Below are positions 30,940 through 43,071 of a stretch of DNA of 64,000 bases, one piece after another. Each line of letters begins with the position of its first letter. Position 1 is the first letter of the stretch. The notes under the pieces were generated by a model that saw only the letters and a list, made by a program, of their open reading frames with translations, was not told the origin of the DNA and did no database searches. The position numbers were made by a program, and so were the translations under genes. Source of the stretch: Gigaspora rosea (taxonomy: Eukaryota; Glomeromycota; Glomeromycetes; Diversisporales; Gigasporaceae); assembly GCA_003550325.1 (NCBI GenBank), contig QKWP01001084.1:70120-134119 (forward strand). The letters are read 5' to 3'.

Positions 30940-31530
30940 GGAGAGGGGGTCAAAAAATTTTTTACATAAAACTAATTATACAATTTGATTGGCTAATTAG
31001 TCTTTTGTGGGGGGAGGAGGGTAGCTCTATGATAAAATGATATTACATAATATATGTTACGGCCCTAATTTGTTTAATTTTTTAAAAATAATGATCTACA
31101 AATTTAGCCAATCAAATTAGGGTGCAATATATAAGCACATCGAGTGCAAGATATGTATTTATTCTATAATTTAAATATTAATTTAATTTAATTTATTTAT
31201 TTATTTCATTTTTTTATTTTTTTAACTATAAATTGGCATACAATTTATTTTTTTAATTTATTATTTAAATTAATTTTTTTTTCTTATTTTATTTATTATA
31301 ATTTATTTTTTTTTGATTTATTTATGTTTTTGTTTTTATTTTTTATTTTCAGTTTTATTTTACTTAATTAATTTATTTATTTAATTTTTTTAGTATGTCC
31401 ACTAAGGGAATCAAGTTAGTGTGGGAAAAAGACATACGTATAAACAATAGCTGATAGTAAATATGTATTACATATGTATATAAATCCTTAGTTAGGAAAT
31501 AATAGCACGATATCATGACAATAAAAAAAA

Positions 31531-31596
31531 ACAAGTTTTTAAGCGATGCTTGTTATTTTCTTACCAGGAAAATAATAAGCATGACTAGAAACTTGT
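31531..31596. repeat. 66-bp hairpin
   Basis: ACAAGTTTTTAAGCGATGCT and AGCATGACTAGAAACTTGT are inverted around a short centre. Unassigned MITE-like hairpin. Confidence 0.5.
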
Positions 31597-31847
31597 TTAT
31601 TTACTAATAAAATTGTATAATTATATGTTGCATGAATTTGAGAGGTAGCTTATTTTTAGATTAAAAAAAATTACTATTGTTTTTGGTTTGAAAACATGAG
31701 GTAGCTTATTTTCGGGTATTAGAAGTTTTTAGGTTTTTTGCTCAAAACCAAGGGGATTGCATGTTTTTGGAGTAGCTTATCATTTGTCATTTAGATTGGG
31801 TTAAAATATCTTTACATACCATATATAATTTAATATATATATTAGAT

Positions 31848-32634
31848 CTTAAGATCAATAGTATAGCGGTTATGCTCCAAAATCTCAAATTGCAAAGTTG
31901 CCAGTTTAAATTCAAATGGCAGTGATTTGTAGAATAGCCAACTGGGCTAGACTAATTAGGGAACTGAAGTGATTTGAACTAGTTGGGTTATAATTGGTTA
32001 ATCAATATGAACCAAATAAGTTTCAGTTAACTGGTTGAGTAAATGCTTAATTAGTTGATCTATACAACTGGTTGAGAATCAGCTGAAGAAATGAAATGAG
32101 ATCATAAAAGAGCAAAAGTTCTGAAGAGTTCTAAAAAAAATGGATGAACATAGTAGACAAGCAAGATTGAGACAAAAATTTGAATAAAGGTTTGAGAATT
32201 CCTAAAAGTAAACATAAAATAATCTTAATCAGTTGAATCAGTTGACACCAAATGTTTTGGTTCAGTTAATCAATTAAGGAAAATTTCTCAGTTCAAATCA
32301 CTACTCGGGACATCCACAGAACAGATTTGATTTTTATAATAGGTAGTGATCTACAATCAAAGTCTATGGTGACAAAAGCTATACCAGAATCCGATTTGGA
32401 ATAAATGAAGTCACGAAATGTAATAGAAGGCCTAAAATACTATGAATCGTAGACAAAATAGCTATAAAGATTTCTAACTACTATGGTAATTGGTGAGACA
32501 GATCGCTTTTGGGTAGTATAAAAGCAAGCTGGAGAAAGTCAGGCTATAATCAGTAGGAATAAAAATAATAAATATGGTCATTATAAATCACCAAAAAATA
32601 ATACTAGCAAGATTGTCAAAAAAACAAAAAAAAA
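31848..32634 (+). mobile_element. tRNA-derived SINE, copy 1 (with internal MITE)
   Basis: The head resembles a tRNA promoter: A-box TAGTATAGCGG (31859) and decayed B-box AGTTTAAATTC (31903). The body matches copy 2 from CTATGGTGAC to the tail AGCAAGATTGTCAAAAAAA. A 335-bp MITE interrupts it at 31968-32302. It is flanked by AT-rich TTAATATATATATTA on both sides. Confidence 0.7.
31968..32302. mobile_element. 335-bp MITE inserted in SINE copy 1
   Basis: Perfect 13-bp inverted ends AGTGATTTGAACT and AGTTCAAATCACT; the segment is absent from SINE copy 2. The interior carries repeated AACTGGTTGA/CAGTTAA words. Target duplication unclear. Confidence 0.7.
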
Positions 32635-32653
32635 TTCAATATATATATATTAA

Positions 32654-33153
32654 CCTTAGGGTTGATAGCATAGTGGTTATATTTCAAGATTTCAAATTGC
32701 AAGATTGCTAGTTCAAATCCAAGTGGTAGCAATTTGTAGAAATAGCTAGCCAGGCTAGGCTAATTAGGAAACTAAAACACCACAGGATACAAAGACCAGA
32801 AACGTTTACAGAATGAACTTAATTTCTAGAATGGTCAATGATTTACAATTAAAGACTATGGTGACAAGGGCTGTACCAGAACTCCGATTTGAAATAACCA
32901 AAATTACAAGACATAATATGAGGCCTAAAAGTCTGAATATTATAAGATACTATATAAACTTGTGGCGCAGCAGTCTAAAAATGGCTGTGATGATTTCTGA
33001 TCACTATGGTAGTTGATGAGATAGGTTGCTTCTAGGTGGCATAAAAGCAAACTAAAGGAAGTTAGGTTATAATTGGTGGGAATAAAAATGATAACTATGA
33101 TCATTATAAATCACCAAAAAAATAATACCAGCAAGACTGTCAAAAAAAAAAAA
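32654..33153 (+). mobile_element. tRNA-derived SINE, copy 2
   Basis: A-box TAGCATAGTGG (32666-32676) and B-box AGTTCAAATCC (32710-32720) at tRNA-like spacing match the RNA polymerase III consensus. A ~430-bp tRNA-unrelated body ends in AGCAAGACTGTC and a short A tail. The flanks are TTAATATATATATTA, the same AT-rich target as copy 1, so two insertions appear to share one target or arose by tandem duplication. Confidence 0.75.
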
Positions 33154-33449
33154 TTTAATATATATATTATATATATTCATAGTAAAAATCACATGATAAA
33201 TAGCATATCCCTAACTCAAGTCATAATTTGAGTTTTGAGTTGACAAGTCAGTTACTAGCCTGTACTTAGTTATAAGACCAAACTGGATCTAGTTTAATTA
33301 ACTCTTTAAACTATTAAATTGTGAACTATAATAAACCAATCCAATATCAGACCAACATCGACTATACTAAACCAATCTATTAAGATCACTAACAACTTAT
33401 ATTATAAGAAATTTTGCTTAAAAATTCTTATTCGATTTTTCTATTACTA

Positions 33450-33485
<36 letters not shown>

Positions 33486-33871
33486 ATATTGTATAATAAT
33501 ATTTATTTTTTATACAAAATAAAAGGCAGTTATTTATAACTTAACTATATTTATTTTTTTACTTCATTAGTATAAGGTTGCAAAAAAAACTTATAATTAA
33601 TAACATGTAAATTTCTTTATACAGTCATAGTAAAATAATAAGTAAATATTTGTTATACTTGCTTATTACTAATTTTTATTATTTCTTGAAAAAATAAGAA
33701 ATAAGTTTAGGATAGAAGAAATGGGTTGATATATGTTTTTATTATTGTTTTTTTGGGTGGGAAAAAGTGTTTAACGTAAATTTTTTTAAATTTCGTCCAA
33801 TCAATTTTGCAGATCAGTGCATATGTATATCTTTTTTTATAAACAAATATAAATTATATTATTTATTTGAT
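33154..33871. other. AT-rich, A31 tract, no gene
   Basis: A run of about 31 A at 33450-33480 may be the poly(A) tail of a decayed retroelement; nothing upstream was identified. Confidence 0.4.
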
Positions 33872-33893
33872 TATATATATAAGACTTTTGTAA
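33872..33893 (+). repeat. Left TSD of 1-kb non-autonomous retroelement
   Basis: TATATATAAGACTTTTGTAA and two further bases are repeated exactly at 34924-34945. Confidence 0.85.
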
Positions 33894-34923
33894 AAACTCT
33901 TTCCGCTGATCTCCGTTTTATTATAATTTTTACCCATCCTATTTTCAGCGGCTTAAATAAAAAAATAATACAGATATACTGTACACAAACGTTTCCCAAC
34001 TATCGTCTTTCTTTACAGGGTACCTATCCACGTCCACTTAATCGATTATACTATTAAAATTTTTAAGTTTACACTAGTGACCTTGCTTCAGTAAGCGTAC
34101 TAGTTGTTAGGCAATTTTACTTAAACCTCACTTTCGCGAGTTCACTATATACAACCAAACATACAATAACGCTCTATCATTAGGACAACAAGATATACAG
34201 TTTTACATACACGTTACTTAATACATATATACGACAAGCTTAAAGTCTATATACACCACTACAAAACGATACAAAAAATTCACACAAAAGTGGGCATTCT
34301 AGCTTACCCTCATCAAATACAACGATTACATTATACCAAACAAAAATAGAAGGATCGTCAAACCACACAACAAAACAACAAACAACAACACATCATCAAC
34401 TACTAAATCTAAGCGATCAACAATACACCATCAACACAAACCCATGCTGCGTAATACTTCTGACTTCTTCCGGCCTACACCGAATATTACACATACCAAA
34501 CCACACGAATACGACATACAGAATACCTCCAACCTCCAACTAGTACAACTTATCACGACTACCATACTACATTGAATACACCACACTCCTTAAACATACT
34601 AAAATAAATCGCTCTGTGTTTTAGTTCTATAGAGTAGCCCCTTGTAAAATAAATATAGAAATTTTCACAGCATAAGCTTGGTCTTTGATCTCTTAGCTAA
34701 GGGCAGGCAATAGGCCTCTCTTTTGTCTTTTAAATTTAACACACCATACACTGTATTTCATAGACTAAGTGCGGCAATTGCTGCTCTTAGCTAAGTATTG
34801 ATCGTAGGTAAAGTAGCTTAAATCGTAGTTTATCATATTAATGTACAATATACATATAAATGTATCAAGTTATATTAAATAAATAAAAACCTGCGACAAG
34901 ATCTCGCTTATAAAAAATATATA
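33894..34923 (+). mobile_element. Non-autonomous element sharing both ends with the LINE
   Basis: A 1.03-kb insertion flanked by perfect 22-bp duplications. The 5' end AAACTCTTTCC matches the start of LINE copy 2 (about 19311), and the 3' end AGATCTCGCTT (34899-34909) plus A tail matches its last bases (27112-27122). The interior (C/A-rich, many ACAC/CATACC words, inverted CTTAGCTAAG at 34696 and 34788) has no long ORF and no similarity I can see to LINE ORFs. I infer a SINE-like or internally replaced derivative mobilised by the LINE proteins. A pol III A/B box pair was not found. Confidence 0.8.
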
Positions 34924-34945
34924 TATATATATATAAGACTTTTGT
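34924..34945 (+). repeat. Right TSD of 1-kb non-autonomous retroelement
   Basis: Exact copy of 33872-33893, preceded by a short TA-rich tail. Confidence 0.85.
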
Positions 34946-36210
34946 AAGTTTTATAAATTTACAAATCACAAGAATTTATATTGAAATCAATAAGAAGTGT
35001 AACAGTCTGGACAAGAATTTTGCAATTTTAAAAAATTGTGCATACTAAAATTCATATTTTAAACCCAATTTTGATTCTAATAGGGAGCAAGTCAATTAAA
35101 ACACAACTTATAGCATTTTTTGCAAAACTAAGTTAACAATGCTATCAAATAAAGCATGCACTCGACTATATAATTTAGCATTTAAAGCATCGATTTACAT
35201 AAAATTTTTGTCAATGCCTATTTTTCTAAATGCCGTACTGTATATAAGTAGAAGCATTTTAAAATTAGATTTTAGAAATTAGCTTGTTGTGTATGATGTG
35301 AAAGTCACGTGACAATCATCACCAGTAGGCAAATATTTGGATAATTTTTAATTTCATAATCTAAGTCAAATTATTACTTCATCGAGAATCTGTTTTCTGT
35401 TAAAACAAGATTTGGCCAATGTAAATTAATTGCCCGGTTATACACTTTAAAGTACATATGTAGTTTTTGTTTTCCGTTAGAGCAAGATTTGGCTAATGTA
35501 AATTAATTGGTAAATTAATTGCCTGGGTAACTTAAATACTTTAAAGTACATACAGTATGTAGTTTTTGAAAATGTAACAAAAAATCACATAGTGGCTTTA
35601 CATGAATATTAATATTTACTGTTAAGAGACAATTCAAAATAATTTAACACTAAAATATTTATTACAAATTATATTGACTATTTATGTTTTAAATGCTGGA
35701 AATAGCCAACAAGAAAAGAAAATTGAAGCATTATGTATAAAGTTTAAACTTGAAAACTATTGCTTAATGTTATAGGACTATAAAGTAAGCGTAACTTTGT
35801 TTTGGTTAATTAGTAAAGTAATGAATTAAAGATGTGCATAAAATAAATAGAATGACTTTTCATGGATACTGTAGTAAAAATTAGCATTGCTAATATTAAA
35901 TTTTTGATGGTTAATAATCACATTTTAAATAAAAATCGAAAATATCCAATAGTGTCCAATGCACATTATTTGAGTAATTTGGCTTGCCGTAGAACAGCGT
36001 CCAATGGGGGTAATGATTTTTGAACCCGGGCCCAGACCATTATGATGTACAGTACGTACGTACGTAATAAAATTATACACGTCATTGTGGAGTAACTGTA
36101 TAATAAAGTAGTATGGTACGGAAACACAAATTAGAAGAAATCATAATAGTACGAATGGTTTGTAAAAGAAAAATTTTCAAACCAAAGTTATTTTTTTAAG
36201 TCTGTATTTG
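34946..36210. other. No gene; local tandem duplication 35396-35571
   Basis: AAGATTTGGCCAATGTAAAT at about 35407 recurs with changes at about 35485, each followed by ACTTTAAAGTACATA and TGTAGTTTTTG. Otherwise unfeatured; GTACGTACGTACG palindrome near 36055. Confidence 0.5.
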
Positions 36211-36868
36211 TTAGACGTCACTTACAATTTTCCGTCAATTAAAATTGAAGTACTGTACATAACGTTAAAATTGTAAAATAAACTGCATTGGAAAGATGAA
36301 AAGCATTGTTTTTACAAGAAGGGTTTTATTTCATATTACAGTGAATTCCATTATTTTTTGTATTTTAACCAATTTCTTATTTGATATTTTGAAGAGTCTT
36401 ATTAGCTGAGTTTTTTGAGGTACCGTGATTCATAAAATCTTCAATAGGATAAACCAGTGATAAACCACAATTATGTTTATCCAACTGAATATTCAACTCT
36501 TCGATAACTCCAATTTTAACTAATTTAAAGGTATTCAGAGCCCAATAAAGCTTGGTTTTTGTGTTTAGATGAGTTTTTAAAACGGCTAAACAGCGATTAT
36601 ATTTTGAATAATCAATTATACTTTCATTTTTTTCGGCCATTCGACCATTCACATAGCTGTCAACAATTTTTCAAAGGTTTGAAACGAAAAAAAATGAATG
36701 ACTAATAAAGCATTTGAAGCCATTTTGCAAAGAAAATCAATAAGAATTTTTTTTAAAAAAAATTCTTTTAAATTAAAAATACTTGATTATACGTTATTTT
36801 AATCGGTATAAAATTTAATCTCACGTATGACAATTATTAATTGACGGAAATTTGAAAGTGATGTCTAA
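36211..36868. mobile_element. 658-bp TIR element
   Basis: TTAGACGTCACTTACAA ... TTTCCGTCAATTAA (36211-36243) is mirrored by TTAATTGACGGAAA ... AAGTGATGTCTAA (36838-36868); arms are about 37 bp with a few mismatches. No clear target duplication. It carries one 91-codon open frame on the minus strand. Confidence 0.65.
36377..36652 (-). CDS. Small open frame in the TIR element, function unknown
   Basis: 91 codons, product rich in Asn, Lys and Leu, with no signal peptide, membrane segment or motif I recognise. It lies wholly between the TIRs of the element. It may be a remnant of captured host DNA, part of a lost transposase, or chance. I give it mainly so the reader knows it is there. Confidence 0.25.
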   Translation of the reverse strand: MNGRMAEKNESIIDYSKYNRCLAVLKTHLNTKTKLYWALNTFKLVKIGVIEELNIQLDKHNCGLSLVYPIEDFMNHGTSKNSANKTLQNIK

Positions 36869-37026
36869 TATATTAACCATACGTACGATCAAAATTTAGT
36901 ATAATTTTCGTACGTCTGTCTGAATCTATACTGCCGTACAGTACTACTTTACTGAATACCTGCTAATTCCCCCTGGTCATCATAATAAGAGTACGAAATA
37001 TTATGATAACGAAGAAGAACACCTAA

Positions 37027-37793
37027 TGCATACTTCATTCACACTCCAGTCCCGTGCATCAATTTCAATATCCTTGTCGTGACCATGCAAGTTTTTTGAT
37101 GCAGTGTGATAGAGACCACCCATACATCTTTCGACATCTTTGTATTGAGAATTATTAAGTATGCATGTTTTCTCTAATTTCAAAACATTGTCTGTAGATT
37201 CGCGAAATGAGATAGTTTTGTCCTGTGACCGAATCTATCGAGAGAAAAAATATGTAAACAAAATATGATAAAATCATTGCAAAATACATAAACAAATATG
37301 CAGAATGCTACTGTTGATCTGATGAACTCTAAAGCACCTCTCACATTACACATCCCTTTTGATCGTAAAAGATTTGACTTCATTCTCAAGATTCGTAATA
37401 TGTTTTGATAGTTCTGATTTTTCACGTTCTTTTTTTTCCATTAAATCCAATTTTTCATGTTCTTTTTTTTTCCATTAAATCCAATTTTTCACGTTCTTTT
37501 TTTCCCATTAAATCCAATTTTTCACGTTCTTTTTTTTCCATTAAATCCAATTTTTCACGATCTTTTTTTCCATTAAATCCAATTTTTCGCGTTCTTTTTT
37601 TTCCATTAAATCCAATTTTTCGCATTCTTTTTTTTCATTAAATCCATCATTAAATCCACTTTTTCTGCATTAAATCCTTCGTTATATATGCAGCGAAATT
37701 CACAATTTGCGATGCAACTTTTGAATCTTTGGGTAATTCGGCAAGAATTGATGATAATCTACGTTGTGGCGACAAAGGACGATAGAACTGCAT
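37027..37793 (-). pseudogene. Decayed split gene with 11-residue coiled-coil repeats
   Basis: Minus strand. ATG at 37793 (also preceded by an acceptor-like TTTATTAG) begins MQFYRPLSPQRRLSSILAEL, continuing DSKVASQIVNFAAYITKDLM. This leads into a 33-bp tandem array (37425-37650) that in one frame reads EKLDLMEKKER, an 11-residue heptad-compatible repeat, but with 1-bp slips in several units. It is followed by SELSKHITNLENEVKSFTIK. A 100-bp intron-like gap (GTGTAA ... CTCTCGATAG) leads to an exon from 37240: IRSQDKTISFRESTD ... NSQYKDVERCMGGLYHTASK ... DARDWSVNE, then a donor-like GTATGC at 37026. Consistent phases support a once-real gene; homopolymer slips suggest decay or sequencing error. 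Function not recognised. Confidence 0.6.
37425..37650 (-). repeat. 33-bp coding-type minisatellite, about 7 units
   Basis: On the plus strand each unit is close to CACGTTC, T8, then CCATTAAATCCAATTTTT. Most units are 33 bp (11 codons); the second is 34 and the fifth and seventh 32 because the T-run differs by one. Confidence 0.85.
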
Positions 37794-38108
37794 CTAATAA
37801 ATAACGTTTTAAGTGTTGTTCGAATGAAATAGAAAATGTATAAGGTGGCTCATTTACTTGCCAGAGGCCTTAGCAATCTTAAGCGTGAAATCATTTTAAT
37901 AAAATTTGCGAGAAATTTTTTATTTGTATAGAAATTTGGTTTATATTCTATCAATGGTAAAATTTAACCAATCAGCGTAATTCTATGAAAAAAAGTCACA
38001 TTTCAGCCATATGTGACGTTCGTATTGGTCAACTAAGTAAATCAAAAATATATATGGTCACTGATATTTAATCTTAACGGCAATTTTTTTTATTGTAACA
38101 TATATATA

Positions 38109-39002
38109 TGTCGGGAATTATTGTGGATTTAGAATCCACCTAGATTGATTCCAAATAAACATAAGTTGTAATAGAATTCTAAAATGTGCCTGAGTCATTA
38201 AAGAATTCCAATTCAACCTACACTAAATTTATGTGTATTTCAAATTATTTCATCAATGCTTTTGTTTTGAAATTTGTTACTTAATATAGGGTTTATTTTT
38301 TAAAGCATTACATGAAATTTTTACATATATGATAGTATTTCGCACGGTACAAATTTTTCATTTGCAATGATTTTTTTCACACGCGCTTTTTGTATTTGCA
38401 GTTAATATTATATAATTGTGAGGAAGATTGCATAATAAACACTTCTTGAACGTTTACGTACGTTGAAAAAACTTTCGTTATAGAAAATTTTTGTGCTCGT
38501 TATATCTGAAGGTGTTATAGGAACGTTCAAATCTCCAGGGTCGACTGTACTACAGTATTTAATTCTAGAAATTTATAAGTAATCTAATAATGTTTTCTTG
38601 TATTTTCTGGATCTATGTAAAACCTTAATACAAATAATCAAAGACTTTTACGTGCTATAAAGGATTTACGTCGACTATTAGTCGATCTGCTGTTAAAATA
38701 TTTGGAAAGCATTTCTTCAAATGCATTATAGCAAAAATTAATAATCTGAGATTTAGTTATCGGATAGAGTTTTTGCAAAGGACAAAAAAGTGAAATAATA
38801 AAATCATAAAATGGTTTATTTTATTTTGACATAACGATATGATTTATGGCATTGAATTTAAAATCAACTTGATATTAAATTTACAATCATCAAATTTAGA
38901 ATCAACTTAAGTTGCTTTTAAGTTTCGTACCAACCTGGGTTGCATTTAGAATTCCGTTCCAACCTAAGTGGATTCTAAATCTGCAATAATTCCATTTCGA
39001 CA
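38109..39002. mobile_element. 894-bp TIR element with TA flanks
   Basis: Left TGTCGGGAATTATTGTGGAT then TTAGAATCCAC (38109-38139); right GTGGATTCTAAATCTGCAAT then AATTCCATTTCGACA (38969-39002), its inverse with a 5-base insertion. TA lies on both sides. The inner sequence repeats AATTC/GAATC words (TTAGAATCAACTTAAGTTG). No ORF. TA flanks suggest a Tc1/mariner-type mechanism. Confidence 0.6.
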
Positions 39003-39009
39003 TACGACA

Positions 39010-42000
39010 TATATATAATTAGTGTAATGTTTTTTAGATGCACAGATTACAATATTCCTTTTTAGCAAAAAATTTTTTAACGTCAATTGACTCTTTTCTA
39101 TCCTATTAACAAAGTTACAGAGTCATTTTTTACATTACATACGAAAACCAAAATTTTTGTTTTAATTACTTTATTTGTATTTATCTTTGGATAACTCGAA
39201 CGAAATTTAAACTGCTAGTAGGTTTTTTTTTAATTAATTTAAAATTTGGCTCTGTAACTTGGATTGTAGAAACCTTTCATCAATTTGTTTAAATTTTAGG
39301 ATTCTACCTTTTAGTTGTAAAGGCCCTGCATCTAAATCATTGTCGCCAATAAAAGATTAATAAATAATATCTAATACTGTAATAATGAAGACTATATTAA
39401 AAAATTTTATATCAAATTTTTATATAATACATACATAATTTTGATTTACTTAGTTGACACACCACCCCAGTATCGTATGCAGTGATTTAGGTTATGTCAA
39501 TTACCTTATCAGGGTTTAAACTTTTTAAATTCGTTAGCGAATTACTGTATAATGTATAATGACCTATAGATGTATTGCGCATTCGTGAATTTAGCCACAC
39601 ACGAGGTCGAGTCATATATCGATAATTATGTGCCATGACCTGCGGATCGGTTGGCCTTATCGTGAGTTTGACAGGTTGAATGCGTTTTATACGTCATTTG
39701 ATATTGTATACCAGTTTAGCAATCCTGATTGATTGCCGTTGTAAGAGAATTCCTGAGACAGGTTATGACGTGCTAGCCAGCTATCTTTGTGTTCTTTTTA
39801 GGAAACCGAATTCGATAACATTTATTGTGTGCTAAATAGAGATCAGAGGAGGCAAAAAAATATACCAATGATGTTTCAATCATGTGGAGACAAATAGCCA
39901 GAGTATATGCTATCTAGTTTGTTATCAGTCGATCGAGATGTCACGCAGATCAGGCAAATAAATTTTTTATTATGAAATTTGAGTGATCAACACTCATATT
40001 ATGAAATTCGATTTTCATAGTAAATTGCAATGATAAGCCATTTTTAATCATTGTTTTTAGAGGTTTCCTAAAAGGAAATTACAGTAGTAAGTGTTTAGAA
40101 AGTTAAATATTATGCGATGAGTAAGCTTAAAACGAGATAAAAAAGTAATATTAAAAGAATCTTTGCTCACAAAGATAGCCTTTCATTTCATATTCTATAA
40201 CGCAGTACAATAGATCTTAACATTTTGCTAATTTACGAAGATATTTTTATATAATATAAATATTCTTAACAACTTTACTCTAATTTTAAAAGCTTTTTAA
40301 CAAAAAAAGAACGAAGTACTAAAATGTTTTATTGTCAAGGACAAACTAATTATTGAATCAAAAGATTTAAACAAAAAAAATTTATTACTATAACCACTTA
40401 TACTATGCAAACTTATAATTAGGCTTGTTAAAAAATAGTTTAGTTATATTTAGTGTTCTGCAGACCCGATCCAAGATCGGGCAGTTCAGGTTTGAATCTA
40501 CAATTTTTTGGATCCGAGTAGTTCTGAATTTTTACAGAGATTCTATTGAATTATATCTGATAGGCTCCATTATAATGATGCTCTATAAATATTGGTAGAT
40601 TTGTAAATCACCCCAAAATTTTTGATGCACCTAAATTTGACTAGATAGTATGTCAATCATTTGATAGCAAGATCAACCAATTAAATTTGTAGATTGGGTT
40701 GACTTTATATTAGTGCTATAGTGTGTCAGTAATTTGTCACCCAGATTAACCAATTAAATTTTTCAGATACTATATTGATATTGATTAAAATTTCTTTAGA
40801 GCTAGTAAGCAGCTTTTGCTTTTACATATGCGCAGACCTAAATTTGACCATTACACAATACTAGGTGCATTAAATAGTTGATATACTATTGTATACAAAT
40901 AATTTTATTTGTTAATAATAAAATTCTTTATACAACTTTAGTACATGCCATATTACTCTGGTTATAAAAACCTAGACAAATGCAAGTATGTATAAACACA
41001 TATGCTTTAGAATTTACCTTGCTACAATATTAACGCACTGTGTACTAGACCCCAGGTCTATTATCAGTTATAGGTTTTAAAATCAGTGAAATGTAATGAC
41101 TCAGGTCTTGCATATGATCTTTTATAAAATTATTACCAAATTTATTAAATGGTTATCATTGCAAACTTTTAAAGATAAGTTATCTATTTTATTTATTTTT
41201 ATATGTATTAGAACCAAAGTATTAGCAGTTGCACTTTGCATAAACACTATGTTAACTTCTTAGAATTTTGGTAGTAAGAAAAGCACTTTGCAAGAATGTC
41301 ACTCTGACTTTTTGAACGCTAAAGTTGAAATAAACATGAACTGAATAGAGAAAAAGCATTAGCTAATGTACTTTATATGAATACTATGCTTATTTTTTTA
41401 GATATTAGTTAAATTATGTGCTTCATAAGTAGGGAAGGGCTTAGTTAGTTATTTTTAATCAACTGTTTTATGACTGTTAGCCATCCAGTAGTCCAAATCA
41501 GATGAATTTGGTATCATTCGATTCGTCTCATTGAGACAAATCAAATGGTATCAAATTTATCCAATTTGGACCACTAGATCACAAGATATGATGCTTTTAT
41601 AAATATCATGCTTACTTTTTTAGATGTTGGAATGATCTTGGATCACATATTATAGGATGGCAATATATCACATTAAATTACAAAACCCAATGCAAATTAA
41701 TAAAAATTTCAAATATCATATAGGTATAGCGAAATGGTAATCATAAATAGTAACGAATATATGCTTGGTAATATATTAAATATATTCGTTTAATGATTAG
41801 CATTGATTATAAAAATATTAACTATATCTGAATTAAATATAAAACAAGAAACTCAAGCTAAATATATACTATATAACCCAAGCTAAATATATACAGTATA
41901 AATGTACTGACCCTCTAAATGCACAGTATTGTCTGGTTTCAACTCCTAAGAGCTATATATGTTCTAACTATATTATGAACCCAAGCTAAATCATAAGGCC

Positions 42001-43060
42001 CAAGCTAAGATATACGTAAGTATATATAATTCAAGTTAAACATATATTATGAAACCCAAGCTAAATGGCAAATACTAAATATATAGTACGAAATCTGTTA
42101 AAACTCTAGCTAAATATATAAACCTAAATAAAGTACATATACTATATACATATTAGATCTTGTCTTAAACCCATTTTTTTTTATTAATTAAATAAAAAAA
42201 TAATAAAAATACTTGCTACTTTTTATTACTCTTGGTTATTTTTATTCTTTTATTAATTGTGTTCATTGGTTTTATAAGTGCTTCACTGGTTTTATATATC
42301 TTATTGTATTTTTTTTAGTTAAGTCAACAAATTTGATATGTGAATTGGGGTACTATTTTTATTTACATCCAATCGGTATGACTTTTTGCAAATCATTAAA
42401 AATTTTGGAGTCCAGTTATAAGGCCCAATTCTACAAATCTGTGTATATAATTCTAATTGGTTGCCTATTTTAAGTATATAAATTCACCATGTTTACTACT
42501 TATAAAACTTCTTTCAAATTCTCATGGGCTGAGTCTAGAGCTTGGATTTGTTGTTTATTTTTATAATTTTTAAAATATTTACATATTTATTATAAGTTTA
42601 AGTATACATATAAATTTACTATTACTATTTATAAAACTACTAAACTTTTTAAGCGATAGCAATACTATACTGGTAACTTCATGGGCTGAGTCAGTGCTGA
42701 GTCTAGTGATATGGTTCGATGAAAAAATCATGGATCGAGGCTAATCCCAAAAAAGCTCAGGCAGTTAACTAGGCCAACCTTTTGCTAGTGTAATTTTTTC
42801 TGATCAGAATTAGTCAACATTTATTTATATTAAACGTGTAAAAGGCTATTAGGTAGTCTTTTTGTCGAATTCTAGTAATATTAAATTATTTAATTTTTAT
42901 TCTTTTTGTTTTTGAGAAAAATTACAGCATGTTACCATAAATTATCATAGAAAATATACTCTTGATCAGTACCTCTCTTAATTTATACCGGGTCTATTTC
43001 AAGTATATCACAATTTTATTGGCTATTTTGTAGAAAAATCTGTATAACCCTGTTTTTTTA
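39010..43060. other. 4-kb gene-poor region with short repeats
   Basis: No gene recognised. 41860-42120 has seven or eight copies of CCCAAGCTAAATATATA-like words. 41460-41590 is an imperfect palindrome around TTCGTCTCATTGAGACAAAT. The 86-codon frame at 42213 is hydrophobic by base composition and not supported as a gene. Confidence 0.5.
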
Positions 43061-43071
43061 TAACCATCTAG

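Noticed and set aside
37405-37641. Plus-strand frame over the 33-bp repeat
   Set aside because: The minus strand gives a helical, charge-balanced repeat continuous with flanking exon-like sequence; the plus frame is only its mirror.
39779-40184. Possible TIR element (AGCTATCTTTGTG / CACAAAGATAGCC)
   Set aside because: Only 12 bases match and no target duplication; too weak to call.
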